64,000 nt of DNA, from NCBI RefSeq assembly GCF_000411475.1, contig NZ_KE150464.1, positions 930,001 to 994,000 of the forward strand. The letters run 5' to 3'. Made by a program: the position numbers and the translations under genes. Numbering within the stretch: position 1 is the stretch's first letter; each line of letters begins with the position of its first letter. The notes beneath the pieces are model-generated. The model did not search any database and was not told the DNA's origin. It saw nothing but the letters and a program-made list of their open reading frames with translations. The stretch comes from Streptococcus sp. HPH0090. GTDB lineage: Bacteria; Bacillota; Bacilli; Lactobacillales; Streptococcaceae. Shown here piece by piece: positions 1 through 7,848 of this stretch.

Positions 1-1038
1 GCCATTGAAGACAGCTGCTTCAAGGACGACACGACTAGAGTTTTCAGAGATTTCTGTAGCTTGACCGCCCATGACACCGGCAAGAGCTACTGGTTTGTTC
101 GCAACTGTAATCACGAGGTCATTTGTTTCTAACTCACGCTCTTCACCGTCCAAGGTTACTAATTTTTCACCAGCACGCGCTTCACGTACACGGATGTCAG
201 TCCCTTCAAAGGTATCCAAGTCAAAGGCATGCATAGGCTGACCAAAGTAAAGTAGGATGTAGTTGGTCACGTCAACGACATTGTTGATCGGACGAATACC
301 TTCGTTCATGAGGAGGTTTTGCAACCATTGCGGACTTGGTGCGATGGTCACATTATCCAGGATACGGGCAGCATAGTAAGGAGCCTTATCTGTGTCAATG
401 CTGACAGAAAGAGCATCCGCTGCAGCTTGGTCTGTTTCTGTTAAACTGAATTCCTTAAAGTTGACTGCCTTGTCATAGATGGCTGCCACTTCATGTGCAA
501 CTCCACGCATAGAAAGAGCGTCCGCACGGTTAGGGGTGATGGAAAGTTCGATAATTTCATCATCCAAGTCTAGATAAGAGAAGACTTCATCTCCTGGAAC
601 GGCATCTTGAGGCAAGATTTGGATCCCATCTGCAAATTCCTTTGGTACAACGGAGTCAGAAATACCTAACTCACCAAGTGAACAGATCATCCCGAGTGAC
701 TCTAAGCCACGGATTTTCCCTTTTTTAATCTTGTAGTTATCTGCGATACGAGCACCTGGAAGAGCCACCATGACCTTGATGCCTGCACGCACATTTGGTG
801 CTCCACAGACGATTTGACGAGCTTCTTCTTCACCCACATTGACTTGGCAGACATGCAAGTGTGTTTCTGGTACATCTTCGCAAGACAAGACTTCTCCGAC
901 GACAATTTTTGAGAGACCAGCAGCTGGTGATTCCACACCTTCTACTTCGATCCCTGTGGTTGACATTTTTTCAGCCAACTCATCTGATGGTACATCAATG
1001 TCCACCAATTCTTTTAACCATTTATATGATACTAACAT
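1..1038 (-). CDS. pheT: Phenylalanyl-tRNA synthetase beta subunit, N-terminal part (cut by window edge)
   Basis: The frame is open from an ATG at 1038 to base 1, giving about 346 codons of a family usually near 800 residues; the rest lies outside the window. It begins [16 protein letters not shown], typical of streptococcal PheT, and continues through the tRNA-binding (EMAP-like) domain (around residues 40-150) into the B3/B4 region, with the [15 protein letters not shown] segment visible. PheT pairs with PheS as the heterotetramer that charges tRNA-Phe in the cytoplasm. An in-frame ATG four codons upstream is also possible; neither start has a strong ribosome binding site. It follows pheS by 128 bases and is probably co-transcribed under the same T-box. 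Confidence 0.95.
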   Translation of the reverse strand, partial: MLVSYKWLKELVDIDVPSDELAEKMSTTGIEVEGVESPAAGLSKIVVGEVLSCEDVPETHLHVCQVNVGEEEARQIVCGAPNVRAGIKVMVALPGARIADNYKIKKGKIRGLESLGMICSLGELGISDSVVPKEFADGIQILPQDAVPGDEVFSYLDLDDEIIELSITPNRADALSMRGVAHEVAAIYDKAVNFKEFSLTETDQAAADALSVSIDTDKAPYYAARILDNVTIAPSPQWLQNLLMNEGIRPINNVVDVTNYILLYFGQPMHAFDLDTFEGTDIRVREARAGEKLVTLDGEERELETNDLVITVANKPVALAGVMGGQATEISENSSRVVLEAAVFNG

Positions 1039-1100
1039 AATTCTGAGCATAAGATCCCAATCAGCGAGATCTTTTCAATTCCTTTCTTTTTCTTCGAGTC

Positions 1101-1140
1101 AGTCGTTCCTATTGCTACACTATAAAAAATGAGGACGACT
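1101..1140 (-). other. Imperfect inverted repeat in the pheS-pheT spacer
   Basis: On the plus strand the arms are agtcgttcct and aggacgact, separated by about 20 bases that contain tataaaaaat. On the transcribed strand this is a weak hairpin without a downstream U-run, so it does not look like an intrinsic terminator. It could be an RNA-stability element or a remnant of lost sequence. No coding frame is evident in the 128-base spacer. Confidence 0.35.
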
Positions 1141-1166
1141 TGTAGGATTGTGTTTAGGTTTCAATC

Positions 1167-2213
1167 TTATTTAAACTGTTCTGAGAAGCGGACATCGCCT
1201 TGGTAGAATCCACGGATATCGTTAATTCCGTAACGAAGCATGGCTACACGCTCTTGACCAAGACCAAAGGCAAAACCAGAGTAAACACTTGTATCAATCC
1301 CACTCATTTCAAGGACACGTGGGTGAACCATGCCGGCACCCATAATCTCAATCCAACCTGTTTTCTTACATACATTACAGCCATCTCCACCACACTTGAA
1401 GCATGAGACGTCAACCTCAACAGAAGGCTCGGTGAATGGGAAGTAAGATGGACGCAAACGGATTTGACGCTCTTCACCAAACATTTTTTGGACAATCAAC
1501 TGAAGCGTTCCTTGAAGGTCAGCCATAGAGATGTTTTTTCCTACAACCAAACCTTCTATTTGGTGAAATTGGTGACTGTGGGTTGCATCGTCTGTATCAC
1601 GACGGAAAACACGTCCTGGTGAGATCATCTTCAAAGGACCTTTAGAAAAATCATGGGCATCCATCGCACGCGCCTGAACTGGAGACGTGTGGGTACGGAG
1701 CAAGATTTCTTCTGTGATGTAGAAAGTGTCCTGCATATCACGAGCTGGGTGATCTTTTGGAAGGTTCATACGTTCAAAGTTGTAGTAGTCTTGCTCCACT
1801 TCAAAACCATCCACGACTTGGTAACCCATACCGATGAAGATATCTTCGATTTCTTCACTGGTTTGTGTAAGGACGTGACGGTGACCTGTCGCAACTGGAC
1901 GACCTGGGAGAGTCACATCAATACTCTCACTTGCTAGTTGAGCTGCGACTTTCTTTTCTTCCAAAAGCTTAGCTGTTTCTTCAAAGGCAGCTGTCAAGAT
2001 ATCGCGCGCTTCATTGACGTGTTTCCCGATAACAGGACGCATTTCTGCAGAAACGTCTTTCATCCCTTTCAGGATTTCAGTCAGTGACCCTTTTTTCCCA
2101 AGGACAGAAACACGCAATTCTTGCATCTCTTTTTCATTTTCAGCAGTAATCTGCTTCAAGCTAGCTAGCGTTTCTTCACGAAGCGCTTTTAATTGTTCTT
2201 CAATAGTTGACAT
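1167..2213 (-). CDS. pheS: Phenylalanyl-tRNA synthetase alpha subunit
   Basis: This is a class II aminoacyl-tRNA synthetase catalytic subunit of 348 residues that charges tRNA-Phe with PheT. The N-terminal coiled coil (about residues 1-85) precedes the catalytic core with motif 2 ([19 protein letters not shown]) and motif 3 ([11 protein letters not shown]). A four-cysteine stretch ([12 protein letters not shown]) lies between them. The start at 2213 ([11 protein letters not shown]) was chosen because GGAGGAATT sits directly upstream; the open frame runs 27 codons further up, but those codons lie in the T-box terminator region. Expression is likely controlled by phenylalanine availability through the T-box upstream. 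Confidence 0.97.
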   Translation of the reverse strand: MSTIEEQLKALREETLASLKQITAENEKEMQELRVSVLGKKGSLTEILKGMKDVSAEMRPVIGKHVNEARDILTAAFEETAKLLEEKKVAAQLASESIDVTLPGRPVATGHRHVLTQTSEEIEDIFIGMGYQVVDGFEVEQDYYNFERMNLPKDHPARDMQDTFYITEEILLRTHTSPVQARAMDAHDFSKGPLKMISPGRVFRRDTDDATHSHQFHQIEGLVVGKNISMADLQGTLQLIVQKMFGEERQIRLRPSYFPFTEPSVEVDVSCFKCGGDGCNVCKKTGWIEIMGAGMVHPRVLEMSGIDTSVYSGFAFGLGQERVAMLRYGINDIRGFYQGDVRFSEQFK

Positions 2214-2224
2214 AATTCCTCCAT

Positions 2225-2440
2225 CAGTCTCTCGTAGATAAAAAGAAAACCACATGCCAAAAACTCCACTCGGAGCGTTGACACGCGGTACCATCCGTTT
2301 TCATCTGACAAGTCAGACCTTTATTTCTGAATCCATAGGCAAGTGAATTCACCCAGCTTTCATATAGAGAGCTTTCAGTCACGGCTCTCCTCCCTGATAT
2401 ACTTCCCCTGAGATACTAGTCTTGCAGATTCCTATTTAAT
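2225..2440 (-). promoter_or_regulatory. T-box leader of pheST (Phe specifier)
   Basis: The leader carries the conserved T-box antiterminator sequence GGATGGTACCGCGTG (plus coordinates 2282-2296). It is followed by a short CTCC/GGAG stem and a U-rich stretch acting as terminator, immediately before pheS. Upstream is a stem I-like region with an AGGGAGGAGAGC segment and an apparent specifier UUC (plus-strand gaa at 2345-2347) followed by A. UUC matches tRNA-Phe, as expected for pheST. The exact stem I boundaries are not resolved by eye. Confidence 0.85.
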
Positions 2441-2448
2441 TATTATTC

Positions 2449-2477
2449 ATTTTATCAAATTTCAAGCATTCTTGCAA
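2449..2477 (-). promoter_or_regulatory. pheST promoter
   Basis: The -35 box is TTGCAA (2472-2477) and the -10 box is TAAAAT (2449-2454), with a 17-bp spacer and an extended -10 TG. It lies directly downstream of the ldcB stop and upstream of the T-box, so the leader is about 230 nt long. Confidence 0.7.
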
Positions 2478-2489
2478 GGTGTTTTGCGA

Positions 2490-3206
2490 CTAATCAACAT
2501 AGTCTCCACCTTCAAAGCCGTAATACTCTTCCAAACTGAGGCCACTTGCAGCGATTTCTTTGGCTTCTTTACCAACATAGCGAAGGTGCCATTCCTCAGC
2601 CATATAACCAGTTTCTTTTTCCTTACCTTTGAGGTAACGAACGACAAAACCATAGTCAGCTGCATGATCTAAAAGCCATTGGGCAGCTTTAGGTTCGGTC
2701 ACCAATTCTCCATCTGTACCAATAAGGTCAAAGGCTAGACCGGTCTGGTGTTCACTATAGCCAGGTCTTGCAGAATAACGGTCAGCCTCTGCCTTCCCAT
2801 CTTGATTGACATAATCTTGATACAGTTTAACCTGAGTTTCATAACTTCTAAATCCACTATAGTGATCGCTAATCGAGAATCCTGCTTGCTGCATTGCTGC
2901 AATAAGTTTTAACAGTTCTGCCTTTGCGGTAGGATTTTCTCCAGGATTATAATCTTTGGACATAGGATAATGCTTGTTAGCGACAACAATCTCATCATAC
3001 TTACCTTGAATACTGTAGTGATCTCCTTTATCTACTACTTCTGCCTTCTTTTGGCTAGCCTCATGAGACTTGCTACCAACAGTTCCTTCTTGAACAGTTG
3101 ATTGCTCTGAAGAAGTTTTTGCGTCAGGAGTAGCTGATTTTTCTTGTGAACAAGCTGCCAATGTCAAGACTAATAAGCCTGACAAGATAAGATATCTTTT
3201 TTTCAT
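2490..3206 (-). CDS. ldcB: LD-carboxypeptidase lipoprotein LdcB/DacB (VanY family)
   Basis: A surface lipoprotein of 238 residues that trims peptidoglycan tetrapeptides to tripeptides in the pneumococcal homologue. The signal peptide ends in lipobox LAAC (Cys19), followed by a polar Ser/Thr/Lys linker to about residue 60 and a VanY/M15 domain. The zinc and catalytic residues are visible: His153 and Asp160 in SEHQTGLAFD, Glu204 and His207 in EEWHLRY. The length and motif positions match what I recall for pneumococcal LdcB. It is the last gene of an aminopeptidase-HIT-ldcB run, 11 bases after the HIT gene, and its 3' end abuts the pheST promoter. Confidence 0.92.
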   Translation of the reverse strand: MKKRYLILSGLLVLTLAACSQEKSATPDAKTSSEQSTVQEGTVGSKSHEASQKKAEVVDKGDHYSIQGKYDEIVVANKHYPMSKDYNPGENPTAKAELLKLIAAMQQAGFSISDHYSGFRSYETQVKLYQDYVNQDGKAEADRYSARPGYSEHQTGLAFDLIGTDGELVTEPKAAQWLLDHAADYGFVVRYLKGKEKETGYMAEEWHLRYVGKEAKEIAASGLSLEEYYGFEGGDYVD

Positions 3207-3217
3207 GTTTTATCCTT

Positions 3218-3679
3218 TCATTTGATAACTTTATCCAATTCAACAGATAAAGATTGGATTAAATTTTCTAATTGTTTCGGTTGTACTTGGTAATCTTCTG
3301 CTGCCATTTCTTCCCAAGGAACCCACCAGACTGGACCACGTCCATTTAGACCGTGCCCCTTCATATCACCAGCTCGTCTTGGAAAAATATGCCAGTGAAC
3401 ATGAGCGTCTCCATTTCCCAACAACTCTACATTCATCTTTTCAGCAGAAAAAGCCTTAGAGACAGCTTCCTGAACCAGACTCATTTCCTCTAAAAATTGA
3501 AGTTTGACAGTTGTGTGTAGATGATGTAATTCTGTGACATGTTCCTTGGATAGAAAGAGAGTGTATCCTTCAAAATACTGGTGGTCTCCGATAACAACAT
3601 AGCCTGTTTCTAATTCCTTCACAAAGTAGGGATTGTTACCAGACTTAATCAATTCAATTCGATCACAAATCAAGCACAT
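3218..3679 (-). CDS. HIT-family protein
   Basis: A cytoplasmic histidine-triad protein of 153 residues, probably a nucleotidyl hydrolase or transferase of unknown physiological substrate. The triad is visible as HVHWHIF (His93, His95, His97), and a CxxC occurs at residues 2-5. Its start lies one base beyond the stop of the upstream M42 peptidase, so translation is probably coupled. It is followed by ldcB after 11 bases. The conserved operon does not by itself reveal the substrate. Confidence 0.88.
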   Translation of the reverse strand: MCLICDRIELIKSGNNPYFVKELETGYVVIGDHQYFEGYTLFLSKEHVTELHHLHTTVKLQFLEEMSLVQEAVSKAFSAEKMNVELLGNGDAHVHWHIFPRRAGDMKGHGLNGRGPVWWVPWEEMAAEDYQVQPKQLENLIQSLSVELDKVIK

Positions 3680-3680
3680 T

Positions 3681-4718
3681 TTAGTTTACCAAGTCACTCT
3701 TGAGATAAGCATCCACCATACGCTCAGTAGCCACTACAGAATCAACATGAGTCCGCTCGTAAGAGTGACTAGACTCAATACCTGCACCAAGAAGAGCGTG
3801 TTTGACTTCTGCTCCAGCTGACATAGCTGCAGAAGCATCCGAACCGTAAAATGGATAGATATCTAGTTTAAACGGAATGTCTTGCTCTTTTGCCAGGGCG
3901 ACCAAATGCTGACGGAATTCATAGTGATACGGTCCAGAAGCATCTTTGACACAGATAGACACTGTGTACTCGTCTGTCTGTTGATCATCCCCCATTGCTC
4001 CCATATCCACAGCCAGATATTCGACAACTTGATTAGGAATACTTGAGTTAGCACCATGACCTACTTCTTCAAAGACTGAAAAAGCAAAATGCGTAGTAAC
4101 AGGAAGTTCAATCCCTTCTTCTTTGTATACTTTGAGGAGATTGAGAAGGATAGCCGCACTGACTTTATCATCCAAATGACGCGATTTGATAAAGCCTGAA
4201 TCAGTTACGATAGTTCGTGGATCGAAGCTGATAAAGTCACCAACCTCAATACCGAGTGCGCGTGTTTCCTTATCATTGGTCACTTTTTCATCCAAACGTA
4301 CTTCCATATTGTCCTGCGTACGTTCAGCTGTCCCCGCATCCTTGTAAACATGGCAAGAAGTTTGGTGAATCAAAATCGTACCTGATACGGTGTTACCTGT
4401 GCTAGCCACATGAACCGTACAGTTTTCACCTTCAATCATATTCCAAGGATAACCACCGATACGGTCCATCTTGAGGCGACCGTCTGGTTTAATAGCACGA
4501 ACAATAGCTCCCAAAGTATCCACATGGGCAGTCACATAGCGTTGTTGCTCGTCATTTTTACCTTTGATTGTTACGTTGATACCACCTTTAGCAGTTCGGA
4601 TTGGTTGATAACCTAGTTTTTCAAGCGTCTCAACTAGATAATTCGTAATTTCACGCGTAAAACCAGTTGGCGATGCGATAGCAGTCAATTCTTTGATATA
4701 TTCTACAGTTTGATTCAT
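3681..4718 (-). CDS. pepA: M42-family aminopeptidase (glutamyl aminopeptidase type)
   Basis: A dinuclear-metal cytoplasmic aminopeptidase of 345 residues. Metal-ligand motifs are visible in order: AHVDTLGAIV, SRHLDDKVSAA, FEEVGHGAN, AVDMGA and SSHSYERTH, which are characteristic of the PepA/FrvX (M42) family. The start at 4718 (MNQTVEYIKEL) follows AGAGGTGAAGAA; the frame runs seven codons further up without a better site. M42 enzymes of lactic acid bacteria remove N-terminal acidic or other residues from peptides, which fits the peptide-import genes in the window. Which of the M42 specificities applies cannot be told from sequence. Confidence 0.9.
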   Translation of the reverse strand: MNQTVEYIKELTAIASPTGFTREITNYLVETLEKLGYQPIRTAKGGINVTIKGKNDEQQRYVTAHVDTLGAIVRAIKPDGRLKMDRIGGYPWNMIEGENCTVHVASTGNTVSGTILIHQTSCHVYKDAGTAERTQDNMEVRLDEKVTNDKETRALGIEVGDFISFDPRTIVTDSGFIKSRHLDDKVSAAILLNLLKVYKEEGIELPVTTHFAFSVFEEVGHGANSSIPNQVVEYLAVDMGAMGDDQQTDEYTVSICVKDASGPYHYEFRQHLVALAKEQDIPFKLDIYPFYGSDASAAMSAGAEVKHALLGAGIESSHSYERTHVDSVVATERMVDAYLKSDLVN

Positions 4719-4737
4719 TTCTTCACCTCTTGCTACC

Positions 4738-4746
4738 ATTATATCA
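4738..4746 (-). promoter_or_regulatory. Extended -10 for pepA-HIT-ldcB
   Basis: TGATATAAT on the minus strand lies about 20 bases before the pepA start. No good -35 box is visible at 16-18 bp, so it would depend on the extended -10. Confidence 0.5.
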
Positions 4747-4790
4747 TTTTTCCCATCTTAGTATGTGTAAAAAGGAAAGACTAATATACT

Positions 4791-4819
4791 TTGATAACAA
4801 AAGTATTTTATGATATAAT
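4791..4819 (+). promoter_or_regulatory. Promoter of the DUF1307-type lipoprotein gene
   Basis: TTGATA (4791-4796), 17-bp spacer, TATAAT (4814-4819) with TG one base upstream. This is a near-consensus promoter, divergent from the pepA operon. Confidence 0.8.
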
Positions 4820-4851
4820 AAAAAACAGTTCTTATGATGAAAGGAAGAAAT

Positions 4852-5403
4852 ATGAACAAATATTTTAAAATGATACTTTGCTTAGCCTTGCCTTTGGTAT
4901 TCTTATTAGGATGTTCTAAACAATCATCAACAACTTCTAACTCTTCAAAAGCAGAGACGAGTGAAGTAAAAACTACCGAAGCTGAAACTACTGAGGCTGA
5001 AACTACTGAAAAGAAAGCAGAATTAAAAACTGTAGCCTTTGTTCATGACAGTAATCCAGGAAGAAATTCTACCTTAACTTATACTGTTAAAGGTGATGAC
5101 GTTGTGAAACAGGAAGTCTATAATGTTTTTGACCCCGAAGTACTCAATAAGACTGCAGATGAGATTAAAGAACTGATCGTGAAAACTTATAAAGGGTACG
5201 AAGGAATCAAAGGAGTTACACAAAATATCGAATTCAAAGACGGAAAAGTCATTCATACAATGGTCATTGATATGACTGTAGTCAATCTTGATGAGATGAA
5301 GAAAGCTATGCCAAACGAATATTCGGGAGTTGGAAACCGTGTAAGTTTCTCAAAAACAAGAAAAATGCTTGAAGATTTAGGTTATAAAGAAAAAACGAAC
5401 TAA
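4852..5403 (+). CDS. Small lipoprotein, DUF1307/YehR-like
   Basis: A predicted surface lipoprotein of 183 residues. The signal peptide (MNKYFKMILCLALPLVFLLG) ends in lipobox LLGC. It is followed by a Ser/Thr/Glu-rich linker containing tandem TTEAE units, then a compact domain (about residues 65-180) resembling the DUF1307/YehR lipoprotein family, whose function is unknown. The start at 4852 was chosen for AAGGAAGAAAT just upstream. It is monocistronic, with its own strong promoter and a terminator directly after the stop. Confidence 0.8.
   Translation: MNKYFKMILCLALPLVFLLGCSKQSSTTSNSSKAETSEVKTTEAETTEAETTEKKAELKTVAFVHDSNPGRNSTLTYTVKGDDVVKQEVYNVFDPEVLNKTADEIKELIVKTYKGYEGIKGVTQNIEFKDGKVIHTMVIDMTVVNLDEMKKAMPNEYSGVGNRVSFSKTRKMLEDLGYKEKTN
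4972..5013 (+). repeat. 15-bp tandem repeat encoding TTEAE units
   Basis: Three successive 15-bp units, the first with two mismatches and the third diverging after about nine bases, encode TTEAE, TTEAE and TTEKK in the lipoprotein linker. The unit length is a multiple of three, so copy-number change would lengthen or shorten the linker without a frameshift. Confidence 0.7.
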
Positions 5404-5410
5404 GAAGAAT

Positions 5411-5441
5411 AAAAAAACTTGGCTAACGCCAAGTTTTTTTA
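5411..5441. terminator. Bidirectional terminator
   Basis: AACTTGGC-taac-GCCAAGTT flanked by A7 and T7 serves both the lipoprotein gene (+) and brnQ (-). Confidence 0.85.
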
Positions 5442-6764
5442 TTCCATTTCAAACGCTTCACTCTCTTGTTTATTTGGAAGAACGAGAGAAAGCAATATCC
5501 CAACAATTGCTGGTACTAACCATGGTAGAGAAGCATCTGCAAACGGTAGAGTGTTAACGATATTTGCAAGAATGTCAATCTTAAATGTAGATCCTAAAAC
5601 ACTGGCAATAGCAATGGCTGTGACAAACCCAACAGTCAACTGCATACCTGGTTTAGAAAGAGCGATAAACTTGTTAACAATCACAATCATGACAATGGCA
5701 ATCGTGATTGGATACAAGACAACTAGCACTGGTACTGAATACTTGATAATGGCACTCAAACCAAGATTTGCGATAGCAAAACCAATCAAGGAAAAGACAG
5801 TCGCATAAACTTTATAACTGATTTGTGGGAAGCGGTTGTTAAAGAATTCAGCTGTTGATACAATCAAGCCTACAGTTGTTGTGAAACAAGTTACAGTTAC
5901 CATGACTGCAAGGAAAAATTGCGCTATCGAACCAAATATTTCTTGTGTTGCTTGTGACAAGATATAAACTCCTGGGGTTCCTTCATTCATCACTTCAGCT
6001 GGTACTGGGAAATGATTTCCAAGGAAACCTAGGCCAATGTATAAAGCACTAAATCCTAAAGCTACAACGATTCCAACGACCCAAATAGTTGAAATGTATT
6101 CTTTCTTACTTGAAAATCCAAGCTGTTTCAAGGTTTGAACAGCGATAACACTAAAGGCAACAGAAGCAAGCGCATCAAGTGTATTATACCCCTCAAGGAA
6201 ACCTGCACCAAAGGCTGAAGTTTGATAGGCACCTGATGCTGCTTGCGGTGCGTTCCCACCATATTTAAAGGCTCCAAGGATAACCAAAACAACAATCAAA
6301 ATTGCAAATACTGGAGTCAAGATTCGTCCGATACGATCCAAAATCTTTGAAGGGTTAAGGGCGATTAAATAGGCTGCAACAAAGTAGAGAATGGTAAAGA
6401 CAATCAAACCTAAACCCTTATCTGCTTCGGCTAGGAGGGGACTAATACCGACCTCAAACGATGTTGTTGCTGTACGTGGAATGGCAAAGAATGGACCAAT
6501 CGACAAGTACAAAGCTGCAAGATAAATCGTCGCAAACCATGGAGAAATTTTCTTAGAAATCTCATAGATATAACCCTTAGGATTCAGGGTTCCGATAATC
6601 AAAGTTAGGACGGCAATCCCAACACCTGAAAATACAAAGCCTGCAATGGCAGGAAGGAAGTTTTCTCCAGACTGTGCGCCTAGAGTTGGAGGGAAAATCA
6701 AGTTACCTGCTCCAAAAAATATTCCAAACAGAAGTAATCCTGTTAAAGCACCTTTTTTAGCCAT
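5439..6764 (-). CDS. brnQ: Branched-chain amino-acid carrier BrnQ (LIVCS family)
   Basis: A cation-coupled importer of Leu/Ile/Val in the cytoplasmic membrane, 441 residues. It has about twelve hydrophobic segments and the diagnostic N-terminal signature FGAGNLIFPPTLG. AAGGAGAG precedes the ATG. It stands alone after a 160-bp spacer containing a weak extended -10 and a CodY-box match, which fits repression when branched-chain amino acids are plentiful, as known for CodY in Firmicutes. Confidence 0.95.
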   Translation of the reverse strand: MAKKGALTGLLLFGIFFGAGNLIFPPTLGAQSGENFLPAIAGFVFSGVGIAVLTLIIGTLNPKGYIYEISKKISPWFATIYLAALYLSIGPFFAIPRTATTSFEVGISPLLAEADKGLGLIVFTILYFVAAYLIALNPSKILDRIGRILTPVFAILIVVLVILGAFKYGGNAPQAASGAYQTSAFGAGFLEGYNTLDALASVAFSVIAVQTLKQLGFSSKKEYISTIWVVGIVVALGFSALYIGLGFLGNHFPVPAEVMNEGTPGVYILSQATQEIFGSIAQFFLAVMVTVTCFTTTVGLIVSTAEFFNNRFPQISYKVYATVFSLIGFAIANLGLSAIIKYSVPVLVVLYPITIAIVMIVIVNKFIALSKPGMQLTVGFVTAIAIASVLGSTFKIDILANIVNTLPFADASLPWLVPAIVGILLSLVLPNKQESEAFEME

Positions 6765-6796
6765 AAACTCTCCTTATAAAATTAAAATACTTTCTT

Positions 6797-6805
6797 AGTA
6801 TAACA
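6797..6805 (-). promoter_or_regulatory. brnQ extended -10
   Basis: TGTTATACT lies about 35 bases before the brnQ ATG. The -35 region is poor. Confidence 0.5.
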
Positions 6806-6854
6806 TGTTTAAAGGCATGAAAAGGCTATCTCGAAATAATTCTAAAATGTTTTC

Positions 6855-6869
6855 AATTTTCGGAATTTT
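6855..6869 (-). promoter_or_regulatory. CodY box upstream of brnQ
   Basis: AATTTTCGGAATTTT (plus strand) matches the CodY consensus AATTTTCWGAAAATT at 12 of 15 positions. It lies within an imperfect inverted repeat (about 6828-6893) with ATCTCGAA / TTCGAGAT outer arms. Confidence 0.6.
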
Positions 6870-6926
6870 AGAGCAAAATAATTCCCTTCGAGATCTTTTC
6901 TATTTCAGTCTCAAAGGGAGTTTCTC

Positions 6927-7208
6927 TTATTCTAAAGCATCCATGCCACCTTGGACATTGATAACTTCGTAGCCTTGCTCTGCAAGAAATTGACAAGCGC
7001 GTGCTGAACGCATTCCTGATTTACAAATCACGTAGTAAAGTTGGTCTTTTTCCAGTTGTTTATAAGTATCCGCTAGTTGGCTGAGAGGGAAATTACGAGC
7101 ACCTTCTAAATGAAGAGCTTCAAATTCCTCTACTTCTCTCACATCCAGCACAGAAAGTGGGCTATTCTGGTAAAGTTGGTAAAAATCGTTAAAAGTAATG
7201 TCTTTCAT
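6927..7208 (-). CDS. Single-domain rhodanese-like protein
   Basis: A cytoplasmic protein of 93 residues comprising one rhodanese domain. The active-site loop is ICKSGMRS with Cys62, which would carry the persulfide. The substrate and sulfur acceptor are unknown. Its ATG overlaps the end of the upstream UDG-family gene by four bases, so the two are translationally coupled. The length is normal for stand-alone rhodaneses. Confidence 0.88.
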   Translation of the reverse strand: MKDITFNDFYQLYQNSPLSVLDVREVEEFEALHLEGARNFPLSQLADTYKQLEKDQLYYVICKSGMRSARACQFLAEQGYEVINVQGGMDALE

Positions 7209-7795
7209 TTTTCTTCTCCGAGAATTTTTTGGATTCTATCTTTCAAGTCAGGCAAGACTTCTTCTTCAAACCAAGGATTTTTTTTCATCCAGATTTGATT
7301 ACGTGGTGATGGGTGTACCAGAGGGAAATAATCAGGCAAATAATCCTTGAACCGATGTACGCGGTTCGTCACCTTGCCACTGACCTTTTCATGCAGATAG
7401 TAGGCTTGGGCATACTGACCAATCAAGAGGGTTAATTGAATATCTGGCAACTCCTTCAAGAGTTCTGGATGCCATTTTTCTGCAAAACCTGGACGTGGTG
7501 GTAGGTCACCCGATTTTCCATGTCCTGGAAAATAGAAGTCCATGGGCATGACTGCAAAATAACCTGAGTTATAAAACGTATCTTCGTCTACACCTAACCA
7601 CTCTCGCAAGCGGTCCCCACTTTTATCCTTCCAGTAAAGTCCTGCTTCTTGGGTTTTAAGACCAGGAGCTTGTCCAATGATATTGATACGAGCAGTCTTT
7701 GGTGCTGCAAAGAGAGGCTCTATTCCTTGCTCGGTATAACGGGTATTCTGTGGATCTGCCATAATGGCTTGCTTGATTCTTTCGATTTGAGACAT
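7205..7795 (-). CDS. Uracil-DNA glycosylase superfamily protein
   Basis: A protein of 196 residues with the UDG-fold motifs: motif 1 GQAPG (residues 41-45), an aromatic stretch MDFYFPGHG after it, and motif 2 HPSPRN (161-166). It is related to family 4/5-type or MUG-like members rather than to canonical Ung. The role is probably base-excision repair, but substrate preference is not evident. GGAGGGAAAGTAG precedes the ATG. It heads a two-gene unit with the rhodanese after a weak terminator that separates it from pepV. Confidence 0.8.
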   Translation of the reverse strand: MSQIERIKQAIMADPQNTRYTEQGIEPLFAAPKTARINIIGQAPGLKTQEAGLYWKDKSGDRLREWLGVDEDTFYNSGYFAVMPMDFYFPGHGKSGDLPPRPGFAEKWHPELLKELPDIQLTLLIGQYAQAYYLHEKVSGKVTNRVHRFKDYLPDYFPLVHPSPRNQIWMKKNPWFEEEVLPDLKDRIQKILGEEK

Positions 7796-7811
7796 CTACT
7801 TTCCCTCCAAA

Positions 7812-7842
7812 AAGAAGTCCAAGCATAAAATCTCGGACTTCT
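7812..7842 (-). terminator. Terminator after pepV
   Basis: AGAAGTCC / GGACTTCT stem followed by TTTTGG on the minus strand. The short U-run suggests partial read-through into the UDG gene. Confidence 0.6.
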
Positions 7843-7848
7843 AGAGCA

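Noticed and set aside
5419..5808. A 129-codon plus-strand frame after the lipoprotein terminator
   Set aside because: Antisense to brnQ and starting within the terminator; brnQ is unambiguous.
6828..6893. Imperfect inverted repeat after the rhodanese gene considered as a terminator
   Set aside because: No U-run follows on the transcribed strand and the stem is interrupted; it surrounds the CodY box and is better left as part of the brnQ control region.
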